This document shows, one piece after another, positions 46,157 to 55,449 of a stretch of 64,000 nucleotides of DNA. The notes under the pieces are model-generated. The model was not told where the DNA came from and did no database searches. It was given only the letters and a program-made list of their open reading frames with translations. How positions within the stretch are numbered: the stretch's first letter is position 1; every line of letters starts with the position of its first letter. Source of the stretch: Marivirga arenosa (lineage in GTDB: Bacteria; Bacteroidota; Bacteroidia; Cytophagales; Cyclobacteriaceae); the NCBI RefSeq assembly GCF_030503895.2, contig NZ_CP129970.2, positions 3,581,001 to 3,645,000 of the forward strand, given 5' to 3'. The position numbers and the translations under genes are program-made.

Positions 46157-46336
46157 ACGTGCGAATATAATCTATTGCAATTTTGTATTGAAATTAATTT
46201 AGTAATAGTTGGAAGATAGAAGTTGGATGTTAGTATTGAATTAATCAAATAAAACAAATGATATACATATATTAAAATTAGTGGCTATAAATAAGATACT
46301 GTTAAAACATGCCAAAAAGTAAACCATACAAACTTG

Positions 46337-46825
46337 TTAACGTTCTCTTTCTTTCATCCTCTCAAGAATATGATAAACGGCCGGACATATTTCAGCATTT
46401 TTAAAGGTCTTATTTAGGATCTGGTGCATGCGCTTACGATTAGTATGAGGATACTCCCTACATGCTGTTGGCCTATTTTTATACACTATACATTTGTTAT
46501 CATATCCTAAAAATGGACAAGGTGCAGAGTTTAAGACGTAATCATGGTCCTCATCAATATGTAAATACTGGTCAATAAATTCCGGGACCTTCATTTTTAG
46601 AGCTTTGGCAACTCTTTCAATATCAGATTGCTGAAAAATGGGACTAGTAGTTTTACAACAATTAGCACATTCTAAACAATCCATTTCATCAAATACTAGA
46701 GCATCTAATTCATGGAATTCATCATCAAGCTTTTTCTTTTTTCTTAATGCTTTATAAAGATCCTTATTATTGGACTTATATTCTTTGCTGTTTTCTTTCC
46801 AGTTATCGTATAGTATTTTACTCAT
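46337..46825 (-). CDS. YkgJ-family cysteine-cluster protein
   Basis: The 162-residue protein has the zinc/iron-chelating Cys cluster of this family: CLECANCC near residue 51, then CPFLGYDNKC and ACREYPH. These eight or so Cys residues are thought to bind zinc or an Fe-S cluster. Function is unknown in this family. It is cytoplasmic. It lies eight bases after the CvfB-like gene and is probably co-transcribed with it. Confidence 0.85.
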   Translation of the reverse strand: MSKILYDNWKENSKEYKSNNKDLYKALRKKKKLDDEFHELDALVFDEMDCLECANCCKTTSPIFQQSDIERVAKALKMKVPEFIDQYLHIDEDHDYVLNSAPCPFLGYDNKCIVYKNRPTACREYPHTNRKRMHQILNKTFKNAEICPAVYHILERMKERER

Positions 46826-46832
46826 TCCGAAT

Positions 46833-47648
46833 TTATACTAAATAAATCCCATCAGATTTGATTGTAATTTTCTTCTCTTTGTAAAGATGTCCGATCTGTC
46901 TTTTAAATTCTTTCTTACTCAAGCCAAACATATCGTAAATCTCTTCAGGTTTTGATTTATCATGATAAGGCATAAAACCATTATGATCCCTCAATAATTC
47001 TAGAATCTCTTTTTGCTTCTCCTCCTTCTCCACTTTCCATTGAACATCAATTTTTCCATCTATCCTGATAGATTTGATCTTACCTTTTCCAGACATCCCT
47101 ATATCTAAAGGATCAAAGACTGTATTTTCATATATCAATCCTTTATACTGTTGATTTATCACTACTTCATAGCCTAAATCCGTAATTCTGTATATTAAAA
47201 GGTCTACTTCCTGACCCTCTTCTAAATCACCAGATCCTTCCTCTAAAAAGGATTCAATATGCATAGAAGCTACAATTCGCTCAGTTTTAGGGTCGAGTGT
47301 TACAAAAGCTACTATTAAGTCCCCTACCTCTAATTCATCAGTCTGCTCTGAAAATGGAATTAATAATTCTTTTTCTAAACCCCAATCTACAAAAGCACCA
47401 ACTTTAGTTATTTGTCTTACTTCAAAAAGACTAGCTTGATTTAATTCAGCTAAAGGTTTTAAAGTGGTGGCTATAGGTCTTTGAGCAGAATCTTTATATA
47501 TAAAAACCTCTATTTCATCATCTATATTCTTATTTTGAGGAACGTATTTATTAGGTAGTAATACATCTTCCTCGCCATCGCTTAAATATAGTCCTTGAGG
47601 GGCCTCACGGACCACTTTTAATTTATTCCATTTTCCTAATGTTAACAT
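46833..47648 (-). CDS. CvfB/YitL-like S1 RNA-binding protein
   Basis: The 271-residue protein follows the CvfB architecture of consecutive S1-like RNA-binding domains (VRQITKVGAFVDWGLEKELLIPF is the clearest, seen as KVGAFVDWG and LLIPFSEQT). It ends in a small winged-helix (MPYHDKSKPEEIYDMFGLSK) and GIYLV. CvfB proteins affect virulence-factor expression in Gram-positives, apparently by binding RNA; the role in Bacteroidota is not known. Cytoplasmic. Confidence 0.85.
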   Translation of the reverse strand: MLTLGKWNKLKVVREAPQGLYLSDGEEDVLLPNKYVPQNKNIDDEIEVFIYKDSAQRPIATTLKPLAELNQASLFEVRQITKVGAFVDWGLEKELLIPFSEQTDELEVGDLIVAFVTLDPKTERIVASMHIESFLEEGSGDLEEGQEVDLLIYRITDLGYEVVINQQYKGLIYENTVFDPLDIGMSGKGKIKSIRIDGKIDVQWKVEKEEKQKEILELLRDHNGFMPYHDKSKPEEIYDMFGLSKKEFKRQIGHLYKEKKITIKSDGIYLV

Positions 47649-47712
47649 GCCTGCAAGTTAAGCTGCTTTTATGGAATAATGAATATAGAAATGAAATTTA
47701 GCCTAAGGATGC

Positions 47713-48387
47713 TTAGTTTATAACTCTCTCCATTCGGATTGTCCTACCAATTTCAATTTGTTGTAAGCCCAAACAGTCTGTTTCTCTACAAAATTCTAAT
47801 TGAGAGGATACTTTGTAAATAAGGCCTAGTGAAGCAGCGTATACTTCAATTCTTTGATCATAATTAGATACAGAATCTTGATTATCTTCTTGAATGACTT
47901 GAACAGTACTTTCAAAGGTTTGATCTCCTAATTCATAAGGTTGAAATGCTTTAAAAATTTCAAATTCATCTTCTTCAAATTCCTGAGGAAAACCATCCCA
48001 TGATTTACCTTCGGCAACAGGAAAACTAAGCTTTACTTCTTCAGAATTACCAATTTTCAAACTTGCTAATTTGTCCGATCTTTCTTTTACTATTGAAGAT
48101 AAAATCTCCTTATTACCAGCCTGATCTAATTTATAACGATACCCCTCTAATTTAATACGATTCTGCAAAGAAATAGAATCAACCCATTCATCTTGAATTT
48201 GATAGCGTAATGTATCAATAGAGCCATCATTATTGTAATTGATTTCTTCTACTGAGTATAATTCAGATTCATTGACATTTAGAGGAAAGAACTGTAGCCC
48301 CAATATTTCTTCATTTGGAGCTACAGTAGAATTCTCACATGATGCAAGAATTAAAAAGAGACTAAATAGAATTTGATAAAGCCTCAT
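47713..48387 (-). CDS. Lipoprotein of unknown function
   Basis: The 224-residue protein begins with a lipoprotein signal, FLILASC with Cys17 as the lipidated residue. The rest is strand-rich and holds no motif that I recognise; paired Cys near the C-terminus (FCRETDCLG) may form a disulfide. Its first 26 bases overlap the end of mnmA in another frame, so translation is probably coupled. It should sit in the outer membrane facing the periplasm or outside. Confidence 0.7.
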   Translation of the reverse strand: MRLYQILFSLFLILASCENSTVAPNEEILGLQFFPLNVNESELYSVEEINYNNDGSIDTLRYQIQDEWVDSISLQNRIKLEGYRYKLDQAGNKEILSSIVKERSDKLASLKIGNSEEVKLSFPVAEGKSWDGFPQEFEEDEFEIFKAFQPYELGDQTFESTVQVIQEDNQDSVSNYDQRIEVYAASLGLIYKVSSQLEFCRETDCLGLQQIEIGRTIRMERVIN

Positions 48388-49498
48388 TTTTTATTTTTTG
48401 TTGATTGAAAGAGGAATGAATCCAACCACCACCAATCACATCATCTCCTTCATAGAATACTGCAGCCTGACCAGGCGCAATAGCCGGAACACCTTTGCCA
48501 AAGAACACTTTCATAGTATCTCCTACTTGCTCTATTACAGCGGGAGTCCCACCATCATTATATCTAACTTTAGTTACGGTATCTTTTCTGTCATCAAGTG
48601 ATTCATATTTACTCATCACAAGACTTTTAACATACATTCCATCACGAGATAATTCATCAAAAGTACCTAGAACCACTCTGTTCTTATCCTTTTGTATTTC
48701 TGTAACATAAACGGGATAGCCAAGCGCTATACCTAAACCTTTTCTTTGACCCACTGTGTAGAAAGGGTATCCTTCATGCGTACCTACTACGGTTCCATCC
48801 TCTAATACGAATTCCCCACCTTTCACCTCTTCTTCCAGGCCATCTACTCTTCTTTTCAAAAAGCCTCTATAATCATTATCCGGTACAAAGCAGATTTCGT
48901 AAGATTCTGATTTATTCACTAATTCATAGAACCCTTTATCTTCAGCCATTTTACGAATTTCAGGCTTTGTTAAATCACCTAAAGGTAAAATCGTTCTGCT
49001 TAAGCTTTCTTGAGATACACCCCAGAGTGCATAAGACTGATCCTTATTCAAGTCTTTACCTCTTGAAATAACATATCGACCATTCTCTTCTCTCACTTTA
49101 GCATAATGACCGGTAGCGATATAATCACATCCTAATTTATCCGCCCTTCTTAATAAGGAATCCCATTTAATGTGCGTATTACATAATACACAAGGATTTG
49201 GAGTTCTTCCAGCTAGGTATTCATCCGTAAAGTGATCGATTACATAATCTCCAAATTCTTCTCGGATATCTAAGATGTAATGAGGAAAACCCAAATTTAC
49301 TGCTAAATTTCGGGCATCATTGATAGAATCTAGACTACAACATCCAGTCTCTTTTTTTGAACTACCTGAAGATGCGTAATCCCAGGTTTTCATGGTCATT
49401 CCAATAACTTCATAACCTTGCTCGTGTAGTAACACAGCTGCCAATGAGCTGTCAATTCCTCCGCTCATGGCTACTAATACTCTTCCTTTTTTACTCAT
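48362..49498 (-). CDS. mnmA: tRNA-uridine 2-sulfurtransferase
   Basis: The 378-residue protein is MnmA. The PP-loop SGGIDSS lies near residue 13, the catalytic Cys pair is in NPCVLCN and SYEICFVPD, and the C-terminal domain has VGQRKGLGI and PGQAAVFYEGD. It transfers sulfur to U34 of Glu, Gln and Lys tRNAs. An extra CC pair (ETGCCSLDS near 52) is typical of the Bacteroidota form. A small CAGGG/CCCTG hairpin lies just upstream at 49513-49529. Confidence 0.95.
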   Translation of the reverse strand: MSKKGRVLVAMSGGIDSSLAAVLLHEQGYEVIGMTMKTWDYASSGSSKKETGCCSLDSINDARNLAVNLGFPHYILDIREEFGDYVIDHFTDEYLAGRTPNPCVLCNTHIKWDSLLRRADKLGCDYIATGHYAKVREENGRYVISRGKDLNKDQSYALWGVSQESLSRTILPLGDLTKPEIRKMAEDKGFYELVNKSESYEICFVPDNDYRGFLKRRVDGLEEEVKGGEFVLEDGTVVGTHEGYPFYTVGQRKGLGIALGYPVYVTEIQKDKNRVVLGTFDELSRDGMYVKSLVMSKYESLDDRKDTVTKVRYNDGGTPAVIEQVGDTMKVFFGKGVPAIAPGQAAVFYEGDDVIGGGWIHSSFNQQKIKNEALSNSI

Positions 49499-49582
49499 AA
49501 TTCACGGTTTCACAGGGTTCACAGCCCTGCTTTGGTGATACATTTATTTTCAATTGTCAACATCTTTTGCTGACATTAGTTG

Positions 49583-49590
49583 CAAAGTTA
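49583..49590 (-). promoter_or_regulatory. Possible -7 promoter box of mnmA
   Basis: CAAAGTTA on the + strand reads TAACTTTG on the minus strand and fits TAnnTTTG. The distance to the mnmA start is about 85 bases. I see no matching -33 TTG, so this is tentative. Confidence 0.35.
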
Positions 49591-49792
49591 AGCAAGAATT
49601 CATTAAAGCTCTTAACTTTTTAAAAGACTTTAATAGTATACTTCATTCTTTTAACCTAAATCAATATAATTTTAAGTCTCTGATAACAGATTGACGATTT
49701 CTTTGTTGTCAGCCTAAGAATTTAAAAAACAAAATTTAATTTTTAAATCTGACGATTATAGAATGATCGTAAATAGTGAAAATAAATAATAT

Positions 49793-50374
49793 ATGAGATT
49801 AACAAAAACAGCATTAGCGCCTCTTTTTAATGAAAAAGATATATATGATCGACAAATTAACTTAGAAGAATATAAAGGTAAAAAACTACTCATAGCGTTC
49901 TTTAGACATGCCGGTTGTCCATTCTGTAATCTAAGAGTTCACGCATTAACGAAGGTTCATGAAGAATTGAAAACAAAAGGCTTAGAAATGATTTTCTTTT
50001 TTGAATCAAAAGAAAGTGTTTTGTTAAGAAGTACTTTTCACAAGGAAGTATCTCCAATTCCTTTAATATCTGATCCTGAAAAGGAAATTTATGCCAAATA
50101 TGGATTAGAAGAATCTAAATCTGCCTCAGCCAAAAGTCATATAAAAAGCTTTGTGCAAACTGCAATCAAAGCCAAAATAGCAGGTGTACCTATGAATATG
50201 CCAACAGAGGGTGAGTCGCTAAATACCATTCCAGCTGAGTTTTTGGTAGATGAAAGCTTAAGATTAAAAAAATTACATTATTCAAAAGGATTAACCGATA
50301 GATTGGAAATTAATGTAATAAGAAAATTTGCTGCTGACAGTAGTATTTTTGATCAAGAATTAGAAACCGCATAA
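49793..50374 (+). CDS. Peroxiredoxin-like AhpC/TSA-domain protein
   Basis: The 193-residue protein has a thioredoxin-like domain with a CPFC pair (Cys42, Cys45) in FRHAGCPFCNLRVH, which is the peroxiredoxin-like type rather than a classic 2-Cys peroxiredoxin. The C-terminal PAEFLVDESLRLKKLHY region has the strand pair after the cis-Pro loop. It probably reduces peroxides or disulfides in the cytoplasm. It stands alone upstream of the Nramp-like/pxp operon, 59 bases from it. Confidence 0.82.
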   Translation: MRLTKTALAPLFNEKDIYDRQINLEEYKGKKLLIAFFRHAGCPFCNLRVHALTKVHEELKTKGLEMIFFFESKESVLLRSTFHKEVSPIPLISDPEKEIYAKYGLEESKSASAKSHIKSFVQTAIKAKIAGVPMNMPTEGESLNTIPAEFLVDESLRLKKLHYSKGLTDRLEINVIRKFAADSSIFDQELETA

Positions 50375-50404
50375 ATCTCGATTCTTCATTCTAAATTTAA
50401 GCGT

Positions 50405-50433
50405 GCTGAGAATATTTTACTTATATTTTCAGC
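50405..50433 (+). promoter_or_regulatory. Hairpin abutting the start codon of the Nramp-like gene
   Basis: Arm GCTGAGAATAT (50405-50415), loop TTTACTT, arm ATATTTTCAGC (50423-50433) form an 11-pair stem with one G-T pair. The arm ends exactly before the ATG at 50434. No T-tract follows, so it is not a terminator. In RNA it would mask the ribosome-binding region; in DNA it could be an operator for a dimeric repressor. Not tested against any known motif. Confidence 0.45.
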
Positions 50434-51645
50434 ATGTTTAAAAAGTTAAAACAACTAGGGCCAGGAATGATTGTAGCTGCGGCCTTTATAGGTCCTGGCA
50501 CAGTAACTACTGCTAGTTTAGCAGGTGCTGGATATGGCTATACACTCCTATGGGCCATGTTATTTTCCATTTTTGCTACGATAATCTTACAAGAAATGAC
50601 GGCTCGCTTAGGTACACAAGCCAAAATGGGTTTGGGCGAGGCTATTAGAAAAAAGTCAGTCAATAAAGTTTTTCGATACCTCAGTTTCGCATTAGTCATT
50701 AGTGCCATAGTGGTGGGGAACGCAGCTTATGAATCCGGGAACTTAGCAGGCGCAATAATGGGCTTCGGTAAAGTACCAGAGTTTTTAGGGATAAACTCTT
50801 TATTGTTACTGATAGGTATAACAGCATTCATCTTGTTGCTTATAGGTAAATATAAATACATTGAAAGATTCTTGGTGGTATTGGTAAGCATTATGGGAAT
50901 AGTTTTCATTTGTGCAGCCATTTTATTAGAACCTTCAATCTCAGCAATTATTAAAGGGTTATTTGTACCCCTTATCCCAGAAAATGCTACTTTAATGGTG
51001 GTAGGATTAGTGGGAACAACCGTAGTGCCCTATAACTTATTTTTACATGCTTCAGCTAGTAAAACTAAGTTTAAAGATACTGACAGTCTGAATATGTCGC
51101 GATTGGATACTGTTATATCTGTAACTTTAGGAGGGATTATTACCATGGCCATTATGATTACAGCAGCGATTGCTTTTGAAGGAAATCAAAATGAATTTAA
51201 AGGCATTAATTCTTTGGGGGCACAATTACAGCCCATTTTAGGTGATTGGTCTACAAGTTTTATTGCATTTGGTTTCTTAGCCGCTGGCTTTTCATCGAGT
51301 ATAACTGCACCCTTGGCTGCAGCTTACGCCACATCAGAAATTCTGGATTGGAAAGGCGGATTGCAGAACATTAAATTTAAGCTTACCTGGGCATTAGTTC
51401 TTGTCTCTGGAATTATAGTTGCTTCTTGGGGATTTGAGACTACCGCCTTAATATTATTTGCTCAGGTCACCAATGGATTGTTGTTGCCAATATTAGCTAT
51501 CTATTTATTATGGATCGTAAATGATAAAGAATTAATGGGAAATCATGTAAATTCTAAACTCATTAACGTAATAGGCGTTGTGGTTATCATGATAACTATT
51601 TTATTAGGTTCAAGAAGCATATTAAGTGCCTTCGGAATTATTTAA
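50434..51645 (+). CDS. Nramp-family-like transporter lacking canonical metal ligands
   Basis: The 403-residue protein has about 11 membrane helices and the LeuT/Nramp fold. In classic Nramp proteins helix 1 reads DPGN and helix 6 MPH; here they are GPGT (residues 20-23) and VPY (198-200). The Asp, Asn, Met and His that form the metal site are therefore lost. It resembles the YcsG-type carrier found near pxpA in Bacillus. The gene lies eight bases before pxpA in one transcription unit, so a substrate linked to 5-oxoproline is a better guess than Mn or Fe. This is inference. It sits in the inner membrane. Confidence 0.82.
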   Translation: MFKKLKQLGPGMIVAAAFIGPGTVTTASLAGAGYGYTLLWAMLFSIFATIILQEMTARLGTQAKMGLGEAIRKKSVNKVFRYLSFALVISAIVVGNAAYESGNLAGAIMGFGKVPEFLGINSLLLLIGITAFILLLIGKYKYIERFLVVLVSIMGIVFICAAILLEPSISAIIKGLFVPLIPENATLMVVGLVGTTVVPYNLFLHASASKTKFKDTDSLNMSRLDTVISVTLGGIITMAIMITAAIAFEGNQNEFKGINSLGAQLQPILGDWSTSFIAFGFLAAGFSSSITAPLAAAYATSEILDWKGGLQNIKFKLTWALVLVSGIIVASWGFETTALILFAQVTNGLLLPILAIYLLWIVNDKELMGNHVNSKLINVIGVVVIMITILLGSRSILSAFGII

Positions 51646-51653
51646 ACATTCAA

Positions 51654-52406
51654 ATGAATTCTATTGATATAAATTGTGATCTAGGAGAAAGCTACGGCCA
51701 ATTCAAAAAAGGTAATGATGATGCCGTTTTCCCTTACATAAGTTCTTGTAATATAGCCTGTGGTTTTCATGGTGGAGATCCATATCATATGGAAAAGACT
51801 ATTGAACGTGCTATAAAACATAAGGTGCAAATAGGTGCTCACCCCTCCTATCCTGATTTAGCAGGTTTTGGTAGAAGAAAAATTGATATTCCTGCTGAGG
51901 AACTCAAATCACAAATAAAGTATCAAATAGCTGCACTTAAAGGCATGGCTGAAAGTAAGGGAGCTAAAATGAATTACGTAAAGGCACATGGGGCTCTATA
52001 TAATGAAATAGCACATAATTCGAAAGAAGCAGAAGTGTTTTTACAGGCAGTGAAAGAAATTGACCCAAGACTAGCTATTATGGGATTAGCAGGAAGTCCA
52101 TTTCAAGAGCAAGCACAAAAAGCTGGATTTAAATTTATAAGAGAAGGCTTTTTAGACAGAAGGTATCTCGAGAATGGTAAATTGATGAGTAGAAAAGAAA
52201 AAGGATCTGTTTTAGAGTCAGTAGATGAAAGCTTTAAGCAGCTTAAATTAATAACTGAAGAGCATGCAGTTAAAACTTCTTCAGGCAGAAACATTCCACT
52301 AGAAATCGATAGCTTATGCATTCATGGAGACAATCCACTTGCTGAGGAAATACTAAAAACCATAATCTCGAACTCAAATATTGAGATTAAAGCTTTTTCA
52401 ATATGA
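51654..52406 (+). CDS. pxpA: 5-oxoprolinase subunit A
   Basis: The 250-residue protein is the LamB/YcsF-family PxpA. It starts with IDINCDLGESYGQF and has CNIACGFHGGDP and YVKAHGALYN, all family signatures of this TIM-barrel-like enzyme. With PxpB and PxpC it hydrolyses 5-oxoproline (pyroglutamate) to glutamate using ATP, removing a damage product of glutamine and glutathione. Cytoplasmic. Overlaps pxpB by four bases. Confidence 0.95.
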   Translation: MNSIDINCDLGESYGQFKKGNDDAVFPYISSCNIACGFHGGDPYHMEKTIERAIKHKVQIGAHPSYPDLAGFGRRKIDIPAEELKSQIKYQIAALKGMAESKGAKMNYVKAHGALYNEIAHNSKEAEVFLQAVKEIDPRLAIMGLAGSPFQEQAQKAGFKFIREGFLDRRYLENGKLMSRKEKGSVLESVDESFKQLKLITEEHAVKTSSGRNIPLEIDSLCIHGDNPLAEEILKTIISNSNIEIKAFSI

Positions 52407-53077
52407 TGGATATTATAGAATATGGTGATAGCGCTCTTCTCATTAATTTTGAGCAAAAAATTGACTTAGAGATTAACAAGCTAGTCAATGCTTATTTTAA
52501 ATCAATCAATAAGCTAGATTATATTCTATATCAAATCCCAGCATATTGTTCTTTAACCGTAAGATATGATAAGTCAAAAACCTCTTATCATGCTTTAAAA
52601 AGCAAAATTGAAGACATTGAAATTGATCAACTTAATCTAAATGAGAACTCAAATCTGATTGAAATCCCTGTTTGCTATGATTTGAGCTTTGGAGTAGATT
52701 TAGAAAGCTTATCAAATGAATTAGGCTTAAGTATAAATGAATTAGTCAAATTACATACTAGCCAAGAATATTATGTCTTTATGATGGGATTTCTTCCTGG
52801 CTTCCCCTATTTGGGTAAGCTTCCTGAAAAACTTAAATGCAAAAGAAAGGATACGCCACGAAAAAGAGTGGATAAGGGAAGTGTTGCAATTGCTGGTAGT
52901 CAAACTGGAATTTATCCCATTAATGCACCAGGAGGCTGGCAAATTATTGGAAGAACTCCTATCGAAATATTTGATGCTTCAAAAGAGGAAGGCATACTAT
53001 TAAATATGGGGGATAAAGTGAAGTTCAAATCGATTGGTCAAGAAGAATATAAAGAATTAGTACAGCATGGATCCTAA
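52403..53077 (+). CDS. pxpB: 5-oxoprolinase subunit B (KipI-like)
   Basis: The 224-residue protein matches the carboxyltransferase subdomain C/D family of KipI: YVFMMGFLPGFPYLG, TPRKRVDKGSVAIAG, and TGIYPINAPGGWQIIGRTP. It forms the PxpBC part of the ATP-dependent oxoprolinase with the next gene. In Bacillus the homolog also inhibits KinA, but no such kinase is encoded here. Start ATGATG: either Met is possible. Overlaps pxpC by 11 bases. Confidence 0.93.
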   Translation: MMDIIEYGDSALLINFEQKIDLEINKLVNAYFKSINKLDYILYQIPAYCSLTVRYDKSKTSYHALKSKIEDIEIDQLNLNENSNLIEIPVCYDLSFGVDLESLSNELGLSINELVKLHTSQEYYVFMMGFLPGFPYLGKLPEKLKCKRKDTPRKRVDKGSVAIAGSQTGIYPINAPGGWQIIGRTPIEIFDASKEEGILLNMGDKVKFKSIGQEEYKELVQHGS

Positions 53078-53942
53078 GCTTACACTCACATTTCTCAAAC
53101 CTGGTTTACAAACCACCATTCAAGATAAAGGAAGATTAGGATACCAATATCTGGGCATTCCAATTGGGGGTGCATTGGATCAAAAATCTGCTAAAATGGC
53201 TAACTTTTTAGTCAGTAATGATGAAAATGAACCTGTATTTGAAATTACATTAACTGGACCTGAAATACTTTTTGATTCTGATGCTTTAATTGCCATAACC
53301 GGAGCAAATTTTGAAGTCTATTCAGATGGAGTACTAATTGATAATAATAAAGCACATTATTTAACTAGCGGATCCATTATTAGCTTCGGAAAGCTGAAAG
53401 CAGGAAGTAGAGCCTACTTAGCTGTAGCAGGAAAATGGAACGTACAAAAGTGGAAAAACAGTGCCAGCCCATTATTGCAATCGCCCGAGGCAACAGCAGA
53501 TAGTTTCATAAAGAAGGGATCTAAAATATCAATTGATTCTCATTATTTAAACAAAACAGAAAGCTGGGATAAAAACAAAACTTTACCCGTTCTATCGAAC
53601 AAAATAAGAGTGAAAGTTAAGGCGGGACCAGATTTCGAAAAAATATCTAGAATGACCATAGCTGAGTTTTTTAGCCAAGGACATACCATTTCTAATGATT
53701 CAAACAGAATGGGGTATCGTTTAGAAAGCAAACTTACTAAGGCTGAAAAAAGAGATGAATTAATTTCTTCAGGAATAATCCCTGGAACTATTCAATTAAC
53801 ACAAAGTGGACAGGCCATAATTTTACTAAACGATGCCCAAATTACTGGTGGTTATCCCAGAATTGCCAATATCGAAGAAGATGATTTAGATTCAATGGCA
53901 CAGCTTAAACCCGGAGATGAAATATGGTTTAGCTTGGTATAG
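53067..53942 (+). CDS. pxpC: 5-oxoprolinase subunit C (KipA-like)
   Basis: The 291-residue protein is the KipA/biotin-dependent carboxylase-like subunit. It shows QDKGRLGYQYLGIPIGGALD near the start, ALIAITGANFE in the middle and SNRMGYRLE, then the QITGGYPRIANI segment. It completes the PxpABC complex. Last gene of the unit; the 78-base gap to the convergent glycosyltransferase shows no strong terminator. Cytoplasmic. Confidence 0.93.
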   Translation: MDPKLTLTFLKPGLQTTIQDKGRLGYQYLGIPIGGALDQKSAKMANFLVSNDENEPVFEITLTGPEILFDSDALIAITGANFEVYSDGVLIDNNKAHYLTSGSIISFGKLKAGSRAYLAVAGKWNVQKWKNSASPLLQSPEATADSFIKKGSKISIDSHYLNKTESWDKNKTLPVLSNKIRVKVKAGPDFEKISRMTIAEFFSQGHTISNDSNRMGYRLESKLTKAEKRDELISSGIIPGTIQLTQSGQAIILLNDAQITGGYPRIANIEEDDLDSMAQLKPGDEIWFSLV

Positions 53943-54020
53943 GTTGAATAGTTTGCAGTTAGAAGTTTGACGTTGTATAACATCCGTCATTTTAAGAAAG
54001 CAAGACTGAAACAACCACTC

Positions 54021-55160
54021 CTATTTACACTGCTGATATTCATTCAAAATTGCTTTCCAAACTTTCTGTTGATCGTATTTATCCAGTATGGAATGCCTGG
54101 CTTTAGCAGCTAGCTCTTTTCTTTTAGATAAATCAGTAAGTAGCTCCACCATTGCAGATTCAAGCTCATTAGCACTTTTTACAGGAACAATTAATCCATT
54201 TTCATCATGAGTGATAATCTCATTGCTTCCATTGATATCTGAAACTATAGAAGGAAGCCCCATGGATGCAGCTTGCAATACAACGTTAGGAAATCCCTCG
54301 CGATAAGAAGGGAAAACAAAAATATCTGAGGCAGCAAGGAAAGGCCTTATATCTTTTTGAAATCCTACATGTATAATTCTACAGTTATTTTCTATCTCAC
54401 TTTTGATTTCTGGATTCACAGCCTCGCGCTCATCCTCAAAGGCTCCAACTAAAATAAGATAAGAATTAGCTTCTATATTTTTAAAGGCTTTAACTAAGTC
54501 ATGAATTCCTTTATCCTCAACCAATCGTCCCACAAAAACAAAAACCGTAGAATTCAACGGAATCTTATAATCATTTTGAACCTTTTTAATCAGGCCCTCC
54601 GATACTTCATGGGTCGAAAAATAATCTGTATTGATTCCATTTGAACTCCCCTCACCTATAATTTTAAATTTAGATTGATAGGAAGGAAATGCAGTTTCCA
54701 TATATTCTTTCAGTCTATATGAATTAGGATAAACTTTTTGAGCACAGAAATAAGTGATTTTTTCTGTCACCCTAAGAATCCTGCGAGTTAGACCTGAGGC
54801 TTCCATTAAAGGCATTCCAGCTACCGTATGCATTCTACAATTAACGCTACAAATTCTAGCTGCTAACATCCCTAATAGGCCAGCCTTTGGCGTATGAGTA
54901 TGCACAATATCTGGATTCTCTTCTCGAATTAATCGTATGAGTTGTATAAGCGCTCTAAGATCCTGGAGCGGACTTAAAATTCTAGTAAAATTAATTATAT
55001 AGTGTTTTACTCCTTCTCTATCGCATACTTCTTGAACCTCCGGACCATCAGCACTAGCTGTAATTACCTCATAACCTTGCTCCCGCATATATTTTAGTTG
55101 TCCTTTCAGAAGAATATTTAAGGAGATAGGCACTGTGGTAATGCGGAGGATTTTTTTCAT
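54021..55160 (-). CDS. Family-4 glycosyltransferase
   Basis: The 379-residue protein is a GT-B fold group 1 enzyme. Its N-terminal half has PDIVHTHTPKAGLLG, and the C-terminal half has FVFVGRLVEDKGIHDL and the donor-binding motif PSYREGFPNVVLQAASMGLP with the catalytic E-x7-E. It adds a nucleotide-activated sugar to a growing glycan at the membrane inner face. It opens the polysaccharide region on the minus strand. A palindromic element begins about 100 bases beyond its start. Confidence 0.9.
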   Translation of the reverse strand: MKKILRITTVPISLNILLKGQLKYMREQGYEVITASADGPEVQEVCDREGVKHYIINFTRILSPLQDLRALIQLIRLIREENPDIVHTHTPKAGLLGMLAARICSVNCRMHTVAGMPLMEASGLTRRILRVTEKITYFCAQKVYPNSYRLKEYMETAFPSYQSKFKIIGEGSSNGINTDYFSTHEVSEGLIKKVQNDYKIPLNSTVFVFVGRLVEDKGIHDLVKAFKNIEANSYLILVGAFEDEREAVNPEIKSEIENNCRIIHVGFQKDIRPFLAASDIFVFPSYREGFPNVVLQAASMGLPSIVSDINGSNEIITHDENGLIVPVKSANELESAMVELLTDLSKRKELAAKARHSILDKYDQQKVWKAILNEYQQCK

Positions 55161-55259
55161 GTATGTAAGTGTAGAAGTTTTGAGGTATTTAGGTTATTAA
55201 GTTTTAAACTGCTAAGATGCCAAATTTTGATTTCTATTTATAATGCTAAGCATTATTTT

Positions 55260-55449
55260 CAGCCAAAGGCTGCAACTAATCACAAAGACACGAAGACACT
55301 AAGGGTTTGAAATGAATAGATCTTGTTATATGATTTCCAGTGAAAATCAATATTGACTAACAAAATCTATAATTACTATACATTTATCAAATTTTGGTCT
55401 AATTCCTTTGTGTCTTTGTGCCTTTGTGGTTCAAATCAGCCTTGGGCTG
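55260..55449. mobile_element. Inverted-end repeat element E1 (190 bp)
   Basis: Hairpin CAGCCAAAGGCTG (55260-55272) and a CACAAAGACACGAAGACACTAAG-type segment mark one end. The mirror image marks the other (CCTTTGTGCCTTTGTGG, then CAGCCTTGGGCTG at 55437-55449). The right end runs into the coding sequence of the polysaccharide deacetylase and supplies its last 15 or so residues and its stop. The 239-base gap to the next start holds little else. First of a family (E1-E7). Confidence 0.75.

Noticed and set aside
46057-46257. Small open frame at the start of holA
   Set aside because: Overlaps the conserved holA N-terminus in another frame and has no recognisable features.
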